This document shows positions 42,269 to 51,192 of a stretch of DNA of 64,000 bases, piece after piece. The stretch spans positions 1,969,403-2,033,402 of the forward strand of contig NZ_JACSKC010000001.1 of assembly GCF_018617395.1 (NCBI RefSeq), read 5' to 3'. Numbering within the stretch: position 1 is the stretch's first letter; each line of letters opens with the position of its first letter. This stretch comes from Exiguobacterium sp. s48. Lineage in GTDB: Bacteria; Bacillota; Bacilli; Exiguobacteriales; Exiguobacteriaceae. The translations under genes and the position numbers were made by a program. The notes under the pieces are model-generated. The model was not told where the DNA came from and made no database searches. It saw only the letters and a program-made list of their open reading frames with translations.

Positions 42269-43224
42269 TCCGTGTCACATTGTAACTTACGATATTCCAG
42301 CAACAACTTGAGCCATTGTGCCGGTTTGTCGCTGGAATCTTTTTTGTCCCGGCGATGTGCCGTGACGTATGTGTGCCATGAGATCGCCCGATACACGCAT
42401 CCCAATTCCTCGGCAATCTTCATTTGATGCTCGAGTACTTCTTTTGGCGCGACGTGTGCCCATTCTTTCAAATAAATCTTGCGAAACTCTCGGATTTTCT
42501 TCATCCATAATGTATCGTCCTCTTCCGGCAATAAATCGAACAAGGCGTTCCAAAAGACACGCATGCTAAAGAACGGATGGGTGATTGTCGCGTCTCCCCA
42601 ATCAAGGATCATCGGTAGATTGCTTTCAGGCTCCCAGAAAATATTCCCTCCATGCAAATCTCCGTGGTCAAGACTCATTGGAATGCCGCTTTCTAATTCA
42701 TCGCACATCGACAGTAGTTCAGGTTTTAGCGAAATGATTGTTTCTCGCTGCTCTCGCTTCATCCCTAGAGTCATCTCAACAAGTGTTGACTCGATTTCCT
42801 GCTTTAAAATAGCCGGACGACGATCTGGAACCCCCATTTTTAGAAGTCGCTCCGTTTCACCACTCATTTGTTGCTGTAACTTGGCGTACTCCCGTAGCGC
42901 AACCTCATACTGTACCTGATCGGGTGTATCACGTAACGGGTGACCGGGGATTTCGCGCAAAATGAACCATGGATGAATCGGATGAACAGCGACTACGTCT
43001 GGCACGAGTTGAGGGAATATGTGAGCAAGATGTTGTGATAATACTCCTTCACTCTGACTGATGGAAGTGACCGCTTTGGCATAGACGCCATACCCATGCA
43101 CCAGATACGTCAAATCCGTATCTTTTTCGACATACCATGTTTCATTCGAAATATATTCATCAATCCACTGATCAAACGTGTGCTTGAGATCAGTGTTTTC
43201 CCAGAAAACAGATAGTTGTTCCAT
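42265..43224 (-). CDS. Aminoglycoside phosphotransferase-family protein
   Basis: A 319-residue APH-fold protein with the catalytic Brenner-type motif SLDHGDLHGGNIFWEP near 200 and the metal-binding DWGDATITHPFF near 222. Relatives include choline/ethanolamine kinases, spectinomycin phosphotransferases and uncharacterised kinases, so substrate is unknown. The protein starts 36 bases before the thiW leader on the other strand. Confidence 0.85.
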   Translation of the reverse strand: MEQLSVFWENTDLKHTFDQWIDEYISNETWYVEKDTDLTYLVHGYGVYAKAVTSISQSEGVLSQHLAHIFPQLVPDVVAVHPIHPWFILREIPGHPLRDTPDQVQYEVALREYAKLQQQMSGETERLLKMGVPDRRPAILKQEIESTLVEMTLGMKREQRETIISLKPELLSMCDELESGIPMSLDHGDLHGGNIFWEPESNLPMILDWGDATITHPFFSMRVFWNALFDLLPEEDDTLWMKKIREFRKIYLKEWAHVAPKEVLEHQMKIAEELGCVYRAISWHTYVTAHRRDKKDSSDKPAQWLKLLLEYRKLQCDTD

Positions 43225-43247
43225 ATTCGTCTCCTTCCAATTTATGC

Positions 43248-43253
43248 TATACT
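43248..43253 (+). promoter_or_regulatory. Extended -10 promoter of thiW
   Basis: TATGCTATACT contains TATACT with a TGn extension, just upstream of the TPP riboswitch. No good -35 box is visible, which suits an extended -10 promoter. Confidence 0.5.
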
Positions 43254-43266
43254 CAAATCAATAAAC

Positions 43267-43353
43267 GACCACTAGGGGAGCCTTCGGGCTGAGACGGCAT
43301 CTGCCGGACCCTTTGAACCTGATCTGGCTCATACCAGCGTAGGGAAGTGGCTT
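43267..43353 (+). ncRNA. TPP riboswitch controlling thiW
   Basis: The plus strand has CCACTAGGGG, GGGCTGAGACGGC, ACCCTTTGAACCTGATCTGG and AGCGTAGGGAAGTGG, the conserved elements of the TPP aptamer. A terminator hairpin follows at 43376-43408, before the start of thiW. Confidence 0.96.
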
Positions 43354-43375
43354 GGGATACGTCTCTGTATGTCCA

Positions 43376-43408
43376 CGCCATCTTTCCGTCTGGAAACGTG
43401 GCGTTTTT
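43376..43408 (+). terminator. Riboswitch-controlled terminator before thiW
   Basis: A two-part stem (CGCCA/TGGCG and TTTCC/GGAAA with small internal mismatches) with a T run follows the aptamer. The attenuator of the TPP switch. Confidence 0.8.
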
Positions 43409-43428
43409 ATTTTGAAAGGAGACTATTC

Positions 43429-43914
43429 ATGCGTATTCAACAACTCACTTGGATGGCAATGCTCGTTGCCATCGCCGTCGTCGGTTCGATGTTCATCTCG
43501 ATTCCCACAGGTGTCGCCCGCGCTTATCCGATTCAACATATGGTGAATGTGATTGCCGCAGTCACCGTCGGTCCAATCGGAGCCGTCCTCGTCGCTTTCG
43601 TCACCGGACTCATTCGCGTCATAACCGGCACAGGATCACTGCTCGCATTCCCTGGTGGCATGATTGGCGCATTTCTTGCCGGCATTTTCTTCGTTCGTAC
43701 GAATCGCGTTTATGCTGCCGCACTCGGAGAAATCATCGGAACCGGTGTCATCGCCTCGTTGATTGCCGTCCCGTACGCAAAACTGTTAATGGGTTCGACG
43801 TTCGGTGCCTTCTTCTTCGTTCCAGCGTTTCTTGCCTCTAGTTTGACGGGCGCGCTTCTCGGTTGGCTCGTCTTGTCGCGCGTGAAACAATTGCGACCGA
43901 GCGTACTCAAATAA
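43429..43914 (+). CDS. thiW: ECF thiamine-precursor transporter S component ThiW
   Basis: A 161-residue membrane protein with five or six hydrophobic helices and the ThiW pattern PIQHMVNVIAAVTVGPIGAVLVAF and GTGSLLAFPGGMIGAFLAG. ThiW is the substrate-binding component of an ECF-type importer predicted to carry the thiazole moiety; it needs the shared EcfAA'T energising module, which is not in the window. Control by a TPP riboswitch is fully consistent. The frame is open from 43369; the ATG at 43429 follows AAAGGAG at eight bases. Confidence 0.9.
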   Translation: MRIQQLTWMAMLVAIAVVGSMFISIPTGVARAYPIQHMVNVIAAVTVGPIGAVLVAFVTGLIRVITGTGSLLAFPGGMIGAFLAGIFFVRTNRVYAAALGEIIGTGVIASLIAVPYAKLLMGSTFGAFFFVPAFLASSLTGALLGWLVLSRVKQLRPSVLK

Positions 43915-43974
43915 AAGCTCCCTTTTTGGATGAAAATGGTAAACTATAGACAACATCCATGAAGGAGGAGTTTT

Positions 43975-44238
43975 ATGTCACGTTTCAATCAACTTGTAGC
44001 GGGTGGTATATTGTTGTTTTTGTCCGGGCTCTTATACACGCTCGAACGCATTGCACTCTACACCCGTTGGAGCGCCCAAATCTCAACAGGAAGCTGGCCG
44101 GAAGAACCGACGTTTATTGATCCATTTTTTCAAAACGGATTCATTACCCTATTTTTGTTCGTTGCTATTTACTTCTTCTTGACAGCTATGAATGTCACGC
44201 AAAAAATAAGTCCATCCGAGAACCCGACCGACTCATGA
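43975..44238 (+). CDS. Two-helix membrane protein, unknown
   Basis: An 87-residue protein with hydrophobic helices at residues 7-25 and 57-73 and a polar extracellular loop between. No family recognised. AAGGAGG is seven bases before the ATG. Its stop is inside a terminator stem shared with the convergent GNAT gene. Confidence 0.68.
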   Translation: MSRFNQLVAGGILLFLSGLLYTLERIALYTRWSAQISTGSWPEEPTFIDPFFQNGFITLFLFVAIYFFLTAMNVTQKISPSENPTDS

Positions 44239-44249
44239 CGGTCGGGTTT
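44221..44249 (+). terminator. Terminator of the small membrane protein gene
   Basis: A 10-bp stem (AACCCGACCG with CGGTCGGGTT) with a T5 run on the plus strand. It includes the stop codons of both convergent genes. Confidence 0.88.
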
Positions 44250-44709
44250 TTGTGTGATAGACCCAGATTGCTTCGCCGTTCGATTCATCGATTAAGCCGC
44301 TGTCGACAAAGCCGTTCTTCGCATAAAATCGTTTCGCAGCTTCATTCTCTTGATGGAGACTCAGGATGATATCATCCACATCGTATTGTGTCTGGATAAA
44401 TTCCACTGCGATGCGCAGACACTTCGTTCCGACGCCTTTCCCTTGTTCATGTTGATCAATCATGAAGCGATCGAGCCATACATAACGTTCTGTCTGGTTT
44501 TCCGCCCCGACCATCATGAAGCCAACCGGCCGCTCGACTTCATAAAATGCAAAGCTCTGCCAATCGTATTTCGTATCCTCAGTCATCTCTTGAAGAGATT
44601 CGGCATTCGTCTCGATGAACCGGGATTGTTTCTCGTCCACTGTCAGGGCGATGACCGCCTCTCGATTGAATGCATCAATCTGTTGAATCCTGATCTCATT
44701 TACTTTCAT
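44233..44709 (-). CDS. GNAT acetyltransferase
   Basis: A 158-residue GNAT protein with the CoA loop IDQHEQGKGVGTKCLRIA and end motif ENEAAKRFYAKNGF. Similar to the GNAT at 36468 in layout (about the same start MISLRPIDAQN/IRIQQIDAFN), possibly a distant paralogue. The substrate is unknown. Confidence 0.85.
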   Translation of the reverse strand: MKVNEIRIQQIDAFNREAVIALTVDEKQSRFIETNAESLQEMTEDTKYDWQSFAFYEVERPVGFMMVGAENQTERYVWLDRFMIDQHEQGKGVGTKCLRIAVEFIQTQYDVDDIILSLHQENEAAKRFYAKNGFVDSGLIDESNGEAIWVYHTKTRPS

Positions 44710-44908
44710 ATGTTCACCTCATTCATTTCCTATCCTTTTCTCTCTTTCATACGCTTTCTCCCGTAAAAAGTTTCTTCTCAAGTATCTTCGAAAGCTTGCA
44801 TTCGTTACACTAGACTTACGAGACCCGGATGGACATACTCTCGGAAGATCTGACTTCCCCGTTCCACCGTAATCGCGTGAACGACCTACAAACGAAAGGA
44901 AACAACTA
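44710..44908. other. Intergenic region between divergent GNAT and VOC genes
   Basis: A 199-base gap. It contains a small hairpin GGAAG-N6-CTTCC near 44850, without a T run. No coding frame and no recognisable riboswitch were seen. Confidence 0.5.
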
Positions 44909-45307
44909 ATGAAACAAATTCACCATATCTGTATCCAAACACCAGATTATGCCGCATCGAAGTCATTTTACGAAGCGCTCGGTTTTGAGCTCGTTCAAGA
45001 ATCGCCAAACTTCCATACGCGTGACTTCAACAGTTGGCTCAAGCTCGGTGATTTTTATATCGAGCTCCAGACTGCTAAAACGGATGAAACGTTACAAGAC
45101 TATTCGAAACATGCGGCCGGTCCCGTCCATTTCGCCCTCTATGTGGATGATCTCGAAGCGGAAGTTGCACGACTCGAACAGCTCGGTGTCACGTTCTTGC
45201 CGAAGCACGGTGGCAACATCTATTTCGTCGTCGACGGTCATTTAAGTAAACTGAAAGCACCGGAAGGAACCATCATCGAACTGCGCGATACGTTTCTGAT
45301 TAACTGA
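44909..45307 (+). CDS. VOC family (glyoxalase-fold) protein
   Basis: A 132-residue single VOC protein. It has the N-terminal HHICIQTPDYAASKSFYEALGF and GPVHFALYVDDLEAEVARLE with metal-ligand histidines and the glutamate GTIIELRD at the end. It could be a lyase, dioxygenase or resistance protein; the substrate is not predictable. AAAGGAA lies before the ATG, and a terminator follows. Confidence 0.85.
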   Translation: MKQIHHICIQTPDYAASKSFYEALGFELVQESPNFHTRDFNSWLKLGDFYIELQTAKTDETLQDYSKHAAGPVHFALYVDDLEAEVARLEQLGVTFLPKHGGNIYFVVDGHLSKLKAPEGTIIELRDTFLIN

Positions 45308-45325
45308 GGCCCTGTGCCTCTTTTT
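45306..45325 (+). terminator. Terminator of the VOC gene
   Basis: GAGGC-CCTGT-GCCTC followed by five Ts, directly after the stop codon. Confidence 0.75.
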
Positions 45326-45394
45326 AATTGGACACATCTTCACGTTTCCCTCACTCGTCTCATCGGGAATGGGTATGAAAAGGATGTGTTGTTC

Positions 45395-47212
45395 ATGATC
45401 AAATATCTCGATTATTGGAGCTACTTGTCACTCTCTCTGGCAAAGCTCTTCTTTTTTAGCTGGTTGACCGCGACGGCGTTCGACTTCTCATTCTTCCTCA
45501 TCAATTTGGCGACGATTCTACTCCTGACGAGCTGGGCACTTGCCGTGTCTTACCCGATTCGCCGATGGATTCTATACGTTTCTCTGTTCCTGCATAGTAC
45601 CTTGCTCGTCTCGGACGTCTGGTACTATCGCTATTTTGAAGACTTATTATCCGTCGCCTTACTATCTGATATCGGGCAGATGGGAGATGTCGGGGGTGGC
45701 TTCTTGACGCTCATCCGCCCAATCGATGCGTTCTTCTTCATCGACCTCATCATCTACGGTTTGATTTTGCGTTATATGAAACGTCGTCCTGTCCGTGAAG
45801 GAAAGCAGAACGGAAGACGGTTGGCGTTCGCTGGCTTCACACTCGGATTTCTTCTCTTCACAATCCCGCTCACCCTCAGTTATCAGCGTGCAGAAAAGTG
45901 GATTGCAGATGACCCGATCTCGAATATGCGTGAATATTATCATCTTGGATTTTGGGGGTATCACGCGATGGATGTCGCTCGAGGGGTCGAACGTGCCATG
46001 GGATGGAACGAAGCCCTGACAGACGAGGAGCGTTCTCAAATTCAAGCACTCTCTTATCAAGAATTAAGTGCCACTAGTCCAGATACGAACGTTATCGTCC
46101 TACAACTCGAATCATTTCAAACATCCGTCATCGATCAACAGATTAATGGACAGGAACTGACCCCGAATTTGAACCGACTGCAACGTGATATGCTTTACTT
46201 CCCGAACGTGTATCATCAAACGCATGAAGGGCGAACGTCCGATGCAGAGTTCATCGTCAATACGTCGCTCTATCCTGTCAAATCCGGTTCCGTTTACACG
46301 CGTTTCCCGGGAAATAAGTTTAATACGCTTGCTCAATCATTGAATGAGGCGGGGTATGATACAGCAGCCATGCATGCATTCCGGAAAGACTTCTGGAATC
46401 GGGATGACTTTTATCAAAACACCGGATTTAACCATTTCTTTAGTGGCAAAGACTACCCCGACCAAGGCATTATCGGAATGGCACTCAACGATCAGGAGTT
46501 CTTAAATACGTCGGTCGGATTTATGGAAGAGTTGGATGAACCATTTTACGCATTTTTAGTCGCATTGACGAGTCATACCCCGTACGATATTCCAGAAGAC
46601 GAGAAACGGTTAGACCTGTCAGAAATTGACGATCCCCTTCTCGAAAACTATTATCATACCGTTCATTTCGTCGATGCGGCGGTCGGTCAGTTCATCGAAC
46701 GATTGAAACAAGATGGGCTTTGGGATGAGACGCTTCTCGTCATGTATGGTGACCACGATAGTGGTCTGACGGCACCAGGAGACAAAATGGCCTCCATCGT
46801 AGAAGTGGACTCGACGGTTGACGCGTTTCAACTTGACCGTGCTGTCCCTCTCTTCATCAAACCCCCTGGCTTGACGACAGGAGAAGTCATGCAAGCGAGT
46901 GGTGGGCAAATCGATATCGCCCCGACGATCCTCGATTTACTTGGGATCTCTCCGGCATATATGCTTGGCGACTCCTTATTGAATGATACGCCAAATCTGA
47001 CCGTCTTTCGGACGGGCGCATTCCGATATGAAGACAATTACTATGAACCAGACTTGACCGAGCGTGCTGGTAACGGCACATGCTATTCCATTGAGACGGA
47101 AGAACAAGTCGCATTCGATCGATGCGCCCCATATATCGATCGTGCGACGAGTCAGCTCCGTCTCTCGGATACAATCATCGAGAAGGATGCCCTCTCGCAA
47201 ATGAGTCCATGA
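45395..47212 (+). CDS. LtaS-family sulfatase (lipoteichoic acid synthase-like)
   Basis: A 605-residue membrane enzyme with five N-terminal membrane helices (residues 1-160) and a large extracellular sulfatase-type domain. Active-site features of LtaS are present: QLESFQ (metal Glu), GRTSDAEF (nucleophilic Thr) and MYGDHDSG (metal Asp and His). It transfers glycerol phosphate from phosphatidylglycerol to lipoteichoic acid. Whether it is the main polymerase or a primase/paralogue such as YvgJ or YqgS is not clear. The frame begins at 45314, but the ATG at 45395 with AAAGGATG upstream is a better start. Confidence 0.9.
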   Translation: MIKYLDYWSYLSLSLAKLFFFSWLTATAFDFSFFLINLATILLLTSWALAVSYPIRRWILYVSLFLHSTLLVSDVWYYRYFEDLLSVALLSDIGQMGDVGGGFLTLIRPIDAFFFIDLIIYGLILRYMKRRPVREGKQNGRRLAFAGFTLGFLLFTIPLTLSYQRAEKWIADDPISNMREYYHLGFWGYHAMDVARGVERAMGWNEALTDEERSQIQALSYQELSATSPDTNVIVLQLESFQTSVIDQQINGQELTPNLNRLQRDMLYFPNVYHQTHEGRTSDAEFIVNTSLYPVKSGSVYTRFPGNKFNTLAQSLNEAGYDTAAMHAFRKDFWNRDDFYQNTGFNHFFSGKDYPDQGIIGMALNDQEFLNTSVGFMEELDEPFYAFLVALTSHTPYDIPEDEKRLDLSEIDDPLLENYYHTVHFVDAAVGQFIERLKQDGLWDETLLVMYGDHDSGLTAPGDKMASIVEVDSTVDAFQLDRAVPLFIKPPGLTTGEVMQASGGQIDIAPTILDLLGISPAYMLGDSLLNDTPNLTVFRTGAFRYEDNYYEPDLTERAGNGTCYSIETEEQVAFDRCAPYIDRATSQLRLSDTIIEKDALSQMSP

Positions 47213-47217
47213 AAAAG

Positions 47218-47244
47218 CTCCCGAGCATTTGTCTCGGGAGTTTT
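47218..47244. terminator. Bidirectional terminator after LtaS-like gene
   Basis: An 8-bp GC-rich stem (47218-47225 with 47233-47240) flanked by A and T runs between two convergent genes. Confidence 0.85.
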
Positions 47245-47246
47245 GT

Positions 47247-48131
47247 TTAGTAAGCTTTACGCAACGTTGCGATATCGAGTTTTTTCATGGGGAGACATGC
47301 CTGTACGACCTGTTCAATCTGCTCTTGTGAACCTACCGTCATCATCTCTTCCATTTCCCACGGAATGATTTGCCACGAGACGCCGTAGCGATCCTTCAGC
47401 CAACCACACTCCTCCGCTTCCGGTACAGCCGATAGTTGCTCCCAGTACGCATCGACTTCATTTTGTGTCTCACAAAAAGCAATGAGCGACTGGGTCTCGT
47501 TAAACGAGAATTCATGATTTTCATTACTGTCCATCACGACAAATTCTCGACCGGATAAGACGAAACGAGCATAGTTGATTTTCCCGTCAAGCTCGTCCCC
47601 GTCTTCTTTCGTGTATCGTACCGTATGCCCGTCCAATACATACGAATCTTTGAAAATAGAGATCCAATCGTTCATCGCCGCTTCGGCGCGACCGAATGCT
47701 TCTTTGACAAACAAGAGGCATGGCGTCACGAGCTGGATGTCCATCCCCCCATCATGCATGATTTGCCAAGAAACTCCGTAGCGGTCCTGCAACCATCCAT
47801 AGCGCTGGCTGAAGTCGTACGTGTCTAATGGAATCAAGATATCCGCTCCGTCAGATAATCGTTCCCATAGCGCATTGATCTCTTCTGTCGTCGCAAGCGA
47901 CACCATATAGGAAATGGACGGATTCCGTTCTTGCGCCGTGCCTCCCCCGAGCAACTGAAAGAACTGTCCAGCGAGCGATAACGTCACAATCGTCGTCTCG
48001 CCTGCTGGTGAACTTGAAAATTTCGTCGTATAGTCGACAAACGAATCTGGAAAGATGGATACATACCACTCGGCAATCTCTTCAACGTCCTGTTCAAACC
48101 AAATACATGGAATCACGGGTTGTGTAATCAT
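47247..48131 (-). CDS. PhnB-like double VOC protein
   Basis: A 294-residue protein made of two similar VOC (3-demethylubiquinone-methyltransferase/PhnB type) units: IPCIWFEQDVEEIAEWYVSIFPDS near the start and TPCLLFVKEAFGRAEAAMNDWIS near 135, each ending in GWLQDRYGVSWQI / GWLKDRYGVSWQI. The function is unknown in spite of old names. It lies 15 bases after the monooxygenase-fold gene on the same strand, so an operon is possible. Confidence 0.85.
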   Translation of the reverse strand: MITQPVIPCIWFEQDVEEIAEWYVSIFPDSFVDYTTKFSSSPAGETTIVTLSLAGQFFQLLGGGTAQERNPSISYMVSLATTEEINALWERLSDGADILIPLDTYDFSQRYGWLQDRYGVSWQIMHDGGMDIQLVTPCLLFVKEAFGRAEAAMNDWISIFKDSYVLDGHTVRYTKEDGDELDGKINYARFVLSGREFVVMDSNENHEFSFNETQSLIAFCETQNEVDAYWEQLSAVPEAEECGWLKDRYGVSWQIIPWEMEEMMTVGSQEQIEQVVQACLPMKKLDIATLRKAY

Positions 48132-48145
48132 GAGAATGTCTCCTT

Positions 48146-48430
48146 TCAGACTTCATGCAAACGATAGACCTCACGGACGGCGAGAAGCTCTCCGGCTTCA
48201 TCACGATACGCCTGATAGTGCGACGAATGGATATGGTGATCGAGCGCATCTTCGTCTTGATACTTTTCATGGAAGACAAACGTACCCGGCTCATCAATCG
48301 CCTCGTGGAGAACGTATGCAAGACACCCTTCTTCTGCTCGTGACGGTGGAATCACACGGTGTAGCGCATCACGTAACGCCTCTTCTTTTCCGGGATGAGC
48401 TTTCAAAATTGCGGTAATGACGATTTCCAT
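48146..48430 (-). CDS. Antibiotic biosynthesis monooxygenase (ABM) domain protein
   Basis: A 94-residue dimeric alpha-beta barrel protein with the family pattern EIVITAILKAHPGKEEALRDAL and FVFHEKYQDEDALDHHIHSSHYQ. Similar to YgiN/YdhR quinol monooxygenases. AAGGAGG lies eight bases before the ATG at 48430. Upstream in-frame codons are not needed for the domain. Confidence 0.85.
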   Translation of the reverse strand: MEIVITAILKAHPGKEEALRDALHRVIPPSRAEEGCLAYVLHEAIDEPGTFVFHEKYQDEDALDHHIHSSHYQAYRDEAGELLAVREVYRLHEV

Positions 48431-48494
48431 ATCATATTCCTCCTTCAATAATGGACCTGCCTTTCTGTTCCCGAATCCACCACAATCTATCCCC

Positions 48495-48529
48495 AAAAAA
48501 CGGATATCTCATCATACGAGACATCCGTT
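48495..48529 (-). terminator. Terminator of the MMPL exporter operon
   Basis: A 12-bp stem with one mismatch (48499-48510 with 48518-48529) and a T6 run on the minus strand after the MMPL stop at 48535. Confidence 0.88.
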
Positions 48530-48534
48530 TCTAC

Positions 48535-51189
48535 TTATGACTTTTTCTTTTGTCGGAATGGCCACCAGACACCTTCGCCAAATGAAATCGTAATGGCTGG
48601 GATCAAGAGGGGCAACACAATCAAGCCGTACAATAACAAACCGGTGATGACGATCGTCGCAATCTGGACGAGACTGAGCACGCCTGACGGAATCATGGCA
48701 CCGAACGTCCCGGCGAGGATGACAGCCGCGGTCATGATCACGGTCCCCATCTTCGTCATCGAGTGGATGAGCGCCTCACGGACCGTCTTCCCATTGATCG
48801 TCTCTTCCCGGAATCGATCTAACAAGAAGATGGAATAGTCAATTCCAAGGGCAATCAACATGACAAATCCAAAGAACGGAACGGCCCAGCTAATCCCGTC
48901 ATAGCCGAGTCCTTCTACAAAGATCAGCTCTGTGATTGCCGCTGACGTATAGTACGTCAAGAGTAGCGAAGCGATCATATAGAGTGGCATGATCATCGAA
49001 CGGAATAATGCGGTCAAAACGATGAACAACGTCACGAGCATGATGGCTACCGTTCGATTGAAATCATTCGTCGATGTTTCATTTAAATCGCTATTGATAC
49101 TTGAGATACCAGCATATCCAATGGTCGCATCCGCATACGGTGTTCCCGTCACGGCACGATTCATCGTCTCTTTGATTGTCTCGACGGTATCAATCGCTTC
49201 TGGGGAATACGGGTCCATCTCTAAGACGACCTCGAGTTGAGTCGCCATTCCTTCATCGAAGACATAGCGTTCGACTGCAGGTGAGAACTCATCTGATGTG
49301 AGCGTCCCTTCCGGAAGATACACGCCTGTCTCCCGAAGCGCATCTGCTTCACTCAACTGTTGTAAGAACGAAACGGCTTCGCCGAGACCAGACTCAATTT
49401 GTCCTAGCCCGTCGTTCGCTTCCGCGACACCTGTCGCCAGTTGCGCTAACCCGCTACCAAGTTCACCGACCTGAGAACCTTGTGCATTTAATGCGGACGC
49501 CGCTTCGTTGATTCCTGACTCAATTTGTGTGAGGCCAGCTGATACTTGACCGAGCTGTCCGACTGCGGCCGGGATGTTTTGAGTCGCTGTCAATCCTTGC
49601 CCAATGAGACCAAGTTGACCATTCAACTGATTCAGCCCCGCTGCTGCTTCTGCAAGCGGTGCCCCAGCATTGGTTGAACCGCTTGGTAGTTGTCCAACGA
49701 TCCCGTTCAATCCTTGCTCAATCTCATCCAATCCAGTTTGAACATCCCCGAGACCCGTCTGCGCTTCAGACAAGCCATCGCTGACTTCACCGAGTTGTGT
49801 GTCGACATAAAAATCGTCGATGACTTCACCAGTCGGGCGTGTAAGCGCACGGACACCATTCACGCCTTCGACTTTTTCAAGCTCACTTGCAAACTTTTCG
49901 ATGTAAGCAACATCTGATTCTGTAATGGGTTGATCTTGTTTCAAAATAACTTGCACCGGAAGGGATTCCCCTTGACCGAATCCTTCAGAGATCAAATTCA
50001 GCCCACGAACCGAATCGTAACCGTCTCCAATCTCATCGACGGTATTGAACGAACGATCATCGTCATACGTGAATAGGACCGGCACCGTAATCAATCCAAC
50101 GACCAAAATCGATACGAACGGACGATTGACCGACAATCGGCTCAAGCTAGCCCAGAGCTTGCTGTCATGGTGTTCGCCTGCCTTCTTCGATGGCCAAAAC
50201 AGTCGCTGCTTGAGCGTTGCCATAAAGAATGGAACGACCGTGAAGAGAATCAACAACAACACCGCAATCCCGACCGCAACGGCGACCGCTGATTTAAAGA
50301 TTGGAAAATCAGCAAATCCGATGGCAGCGAAACCGACGAAGACCGCGAGCCCACTGATAAGAACCGTCCGTCCTGCCGTCTTGTACGTGTTGACGATGGC
50401 GTCTTCAATCGCATGCCCCGCACTCAACTCCTCTTTATAGCGGCTAAGAAGTAGGATACAGTAGTCTGTCCCAATCCCGAACAAGATGGCGACAAGGAAG
50501 ATCTGTGTGTAGTTCGATACCGGGAATCCAAACCAATCCACAAAGAACGCGACGAACGATTGGCTCAATAGATACGTGAATCCAACCGCGATGAGCGGGA
50601 TGAACGGAGTCACGATGGAACGAAAGACGAGGAGGAGTAATCCAAAAATCAACACGACCGTGATGATTTCCGTCTTTTTCAATCCTTCTTGGGCACTTAA
50701 GTTCACATCATTATTAATGATTTCTTCCCCGGTGATATATACTGTTTCATCTTCTGGAAGCACGTTTTCACGGACATCATCAGCAAACGCATTGATTTCT
50801 TCCGTCGTACCTTCTACCGTGATGGGGACGAGAACGATGCGTCCGTCTTCTGAGACGAGCTGTGCCTCTGTCTCCTCACTTTCAAACGGATCGAGAACAT
50901 CGGTCACGACCGTTTCATTCTGCCTAAGCTCTTCGATGACACGAGCGACATCCGTTCGCTCTGTTTCGCCAATCGACTCGAACTCGTAGACGAGCGAGAT
51001 GGTTTTATCACTCTTCCCAGCTTCATCTAAAATCGCTTGTGCGCGCTGTGAGTCCATATCGTCCGCTAGCTGAAAACTACCAGCTTCTTCTGCTTGTTTC
51101 GTTAAGTTCGGTGCTGCGACAAATAGTGCTGCCGTCAAAATGATGAGGGAAATGAGGATTCCCCAGCGCCATTGAATGATTTTATGCAC
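48535..51189 (-). CDS. MMPL/RND-family transporter
   Basis: An 884-residue inner-membrane exporter with the twelve-helix RND/MMPL layout. Two sets of helices (about 160-330 and 690-880) include the functional motifs GIGTDYCILLLSRYKEEL and ALGIDYSIFLLDRFREE, with the proton-relay aspartates. The large extracytoplasmic loop (about 430-580) contains many repeats of a G-L-x-x-I/V-x-x-G-L type (for example GLGDVQTGLDEIEQGL), predicted to be coiled. Similar to B. subtilis YdgH. The MarR gene is four bases upstream, so the pair forms an operon of drug or lipid efflux under MarR control. Confidence 0.9.
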   Translation of the reverse strand: MHKIIQWRWGILISLIILTAALFVAAPNLTKQAEEAGSFQLADDMDSQRAQAILDEAGKSDKTISLVYEFESIGETERTDVARVIEELRQNETVVTDVLDPFESEETEAQLVSEDGRIVLVPITVEGTTEEINAFADDVRENVLPEDETVYITGEEIINNDVNLSAQEGLKKTEIITVVLIFGLLLLVFRSIVTPFIPLIAVGFTYLLSQSFVAFFVDWFGFPVSNYTQIFLVAILFGIGTDYCILLLSRYKEELSAGHAIEDAIVNTYKTAGRTVLISGLAVFVGFAAIGFADFPIFKSAVAVAVGIAVLLLILFTVVPFFMATLKQRLFWPSKKAGEHHDSKLWASLSRLSVNRPFVSILVVGLITVPVLFTYDDDRSFNTVDEIGDGYDSVRGLNLISEGFGQGESLPVQVILKQDQPITESDVAYIEKFASELEKVEGVNGVRALTRPTGEVIDDFYVDTQLGEVSDGLSEAQTGLGDVQTGLDEIEQGLNGIVGQLPSGSTNAGAPLAEAAAGLNQLNGQLGLIGQGLTATQNIPAAVGQLGQVSAGLTQIESGINEAASALNAQGSQVGELGSGLAQLATGVAEANDGLGQIESGLGEAVSFLQQLSEADALRETGVYLPEGTLTSDEFSPAVERYVFDEGMATQLEVVLEMDPYSPEAIDTVETIKETMNRAVTGTPYADATIGYAGISSINSDLNETSTNDFNRTVAIMLVTLFIVLTALFRSMIMPLYMIASLLLTYYTSAAITELIFVEGLGYDGISWAVPFFGFVMLIALGIDYSIFLLDRFREETINGKTVREALIHSMTKMGTVIMTAAVILAGTFGAMIPSGVLSLVQIATIVITGLLLYGLIVLPLLIPAITISFGEGVWWPFRQKKKS

Positions 51190-51192
51190 GTG

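Noticed and set aside
44710..44908. Possible riboswitch in the gap before the VOC gene
   Set aside because: Only one short hairpin was found and no conserved core of a known class.
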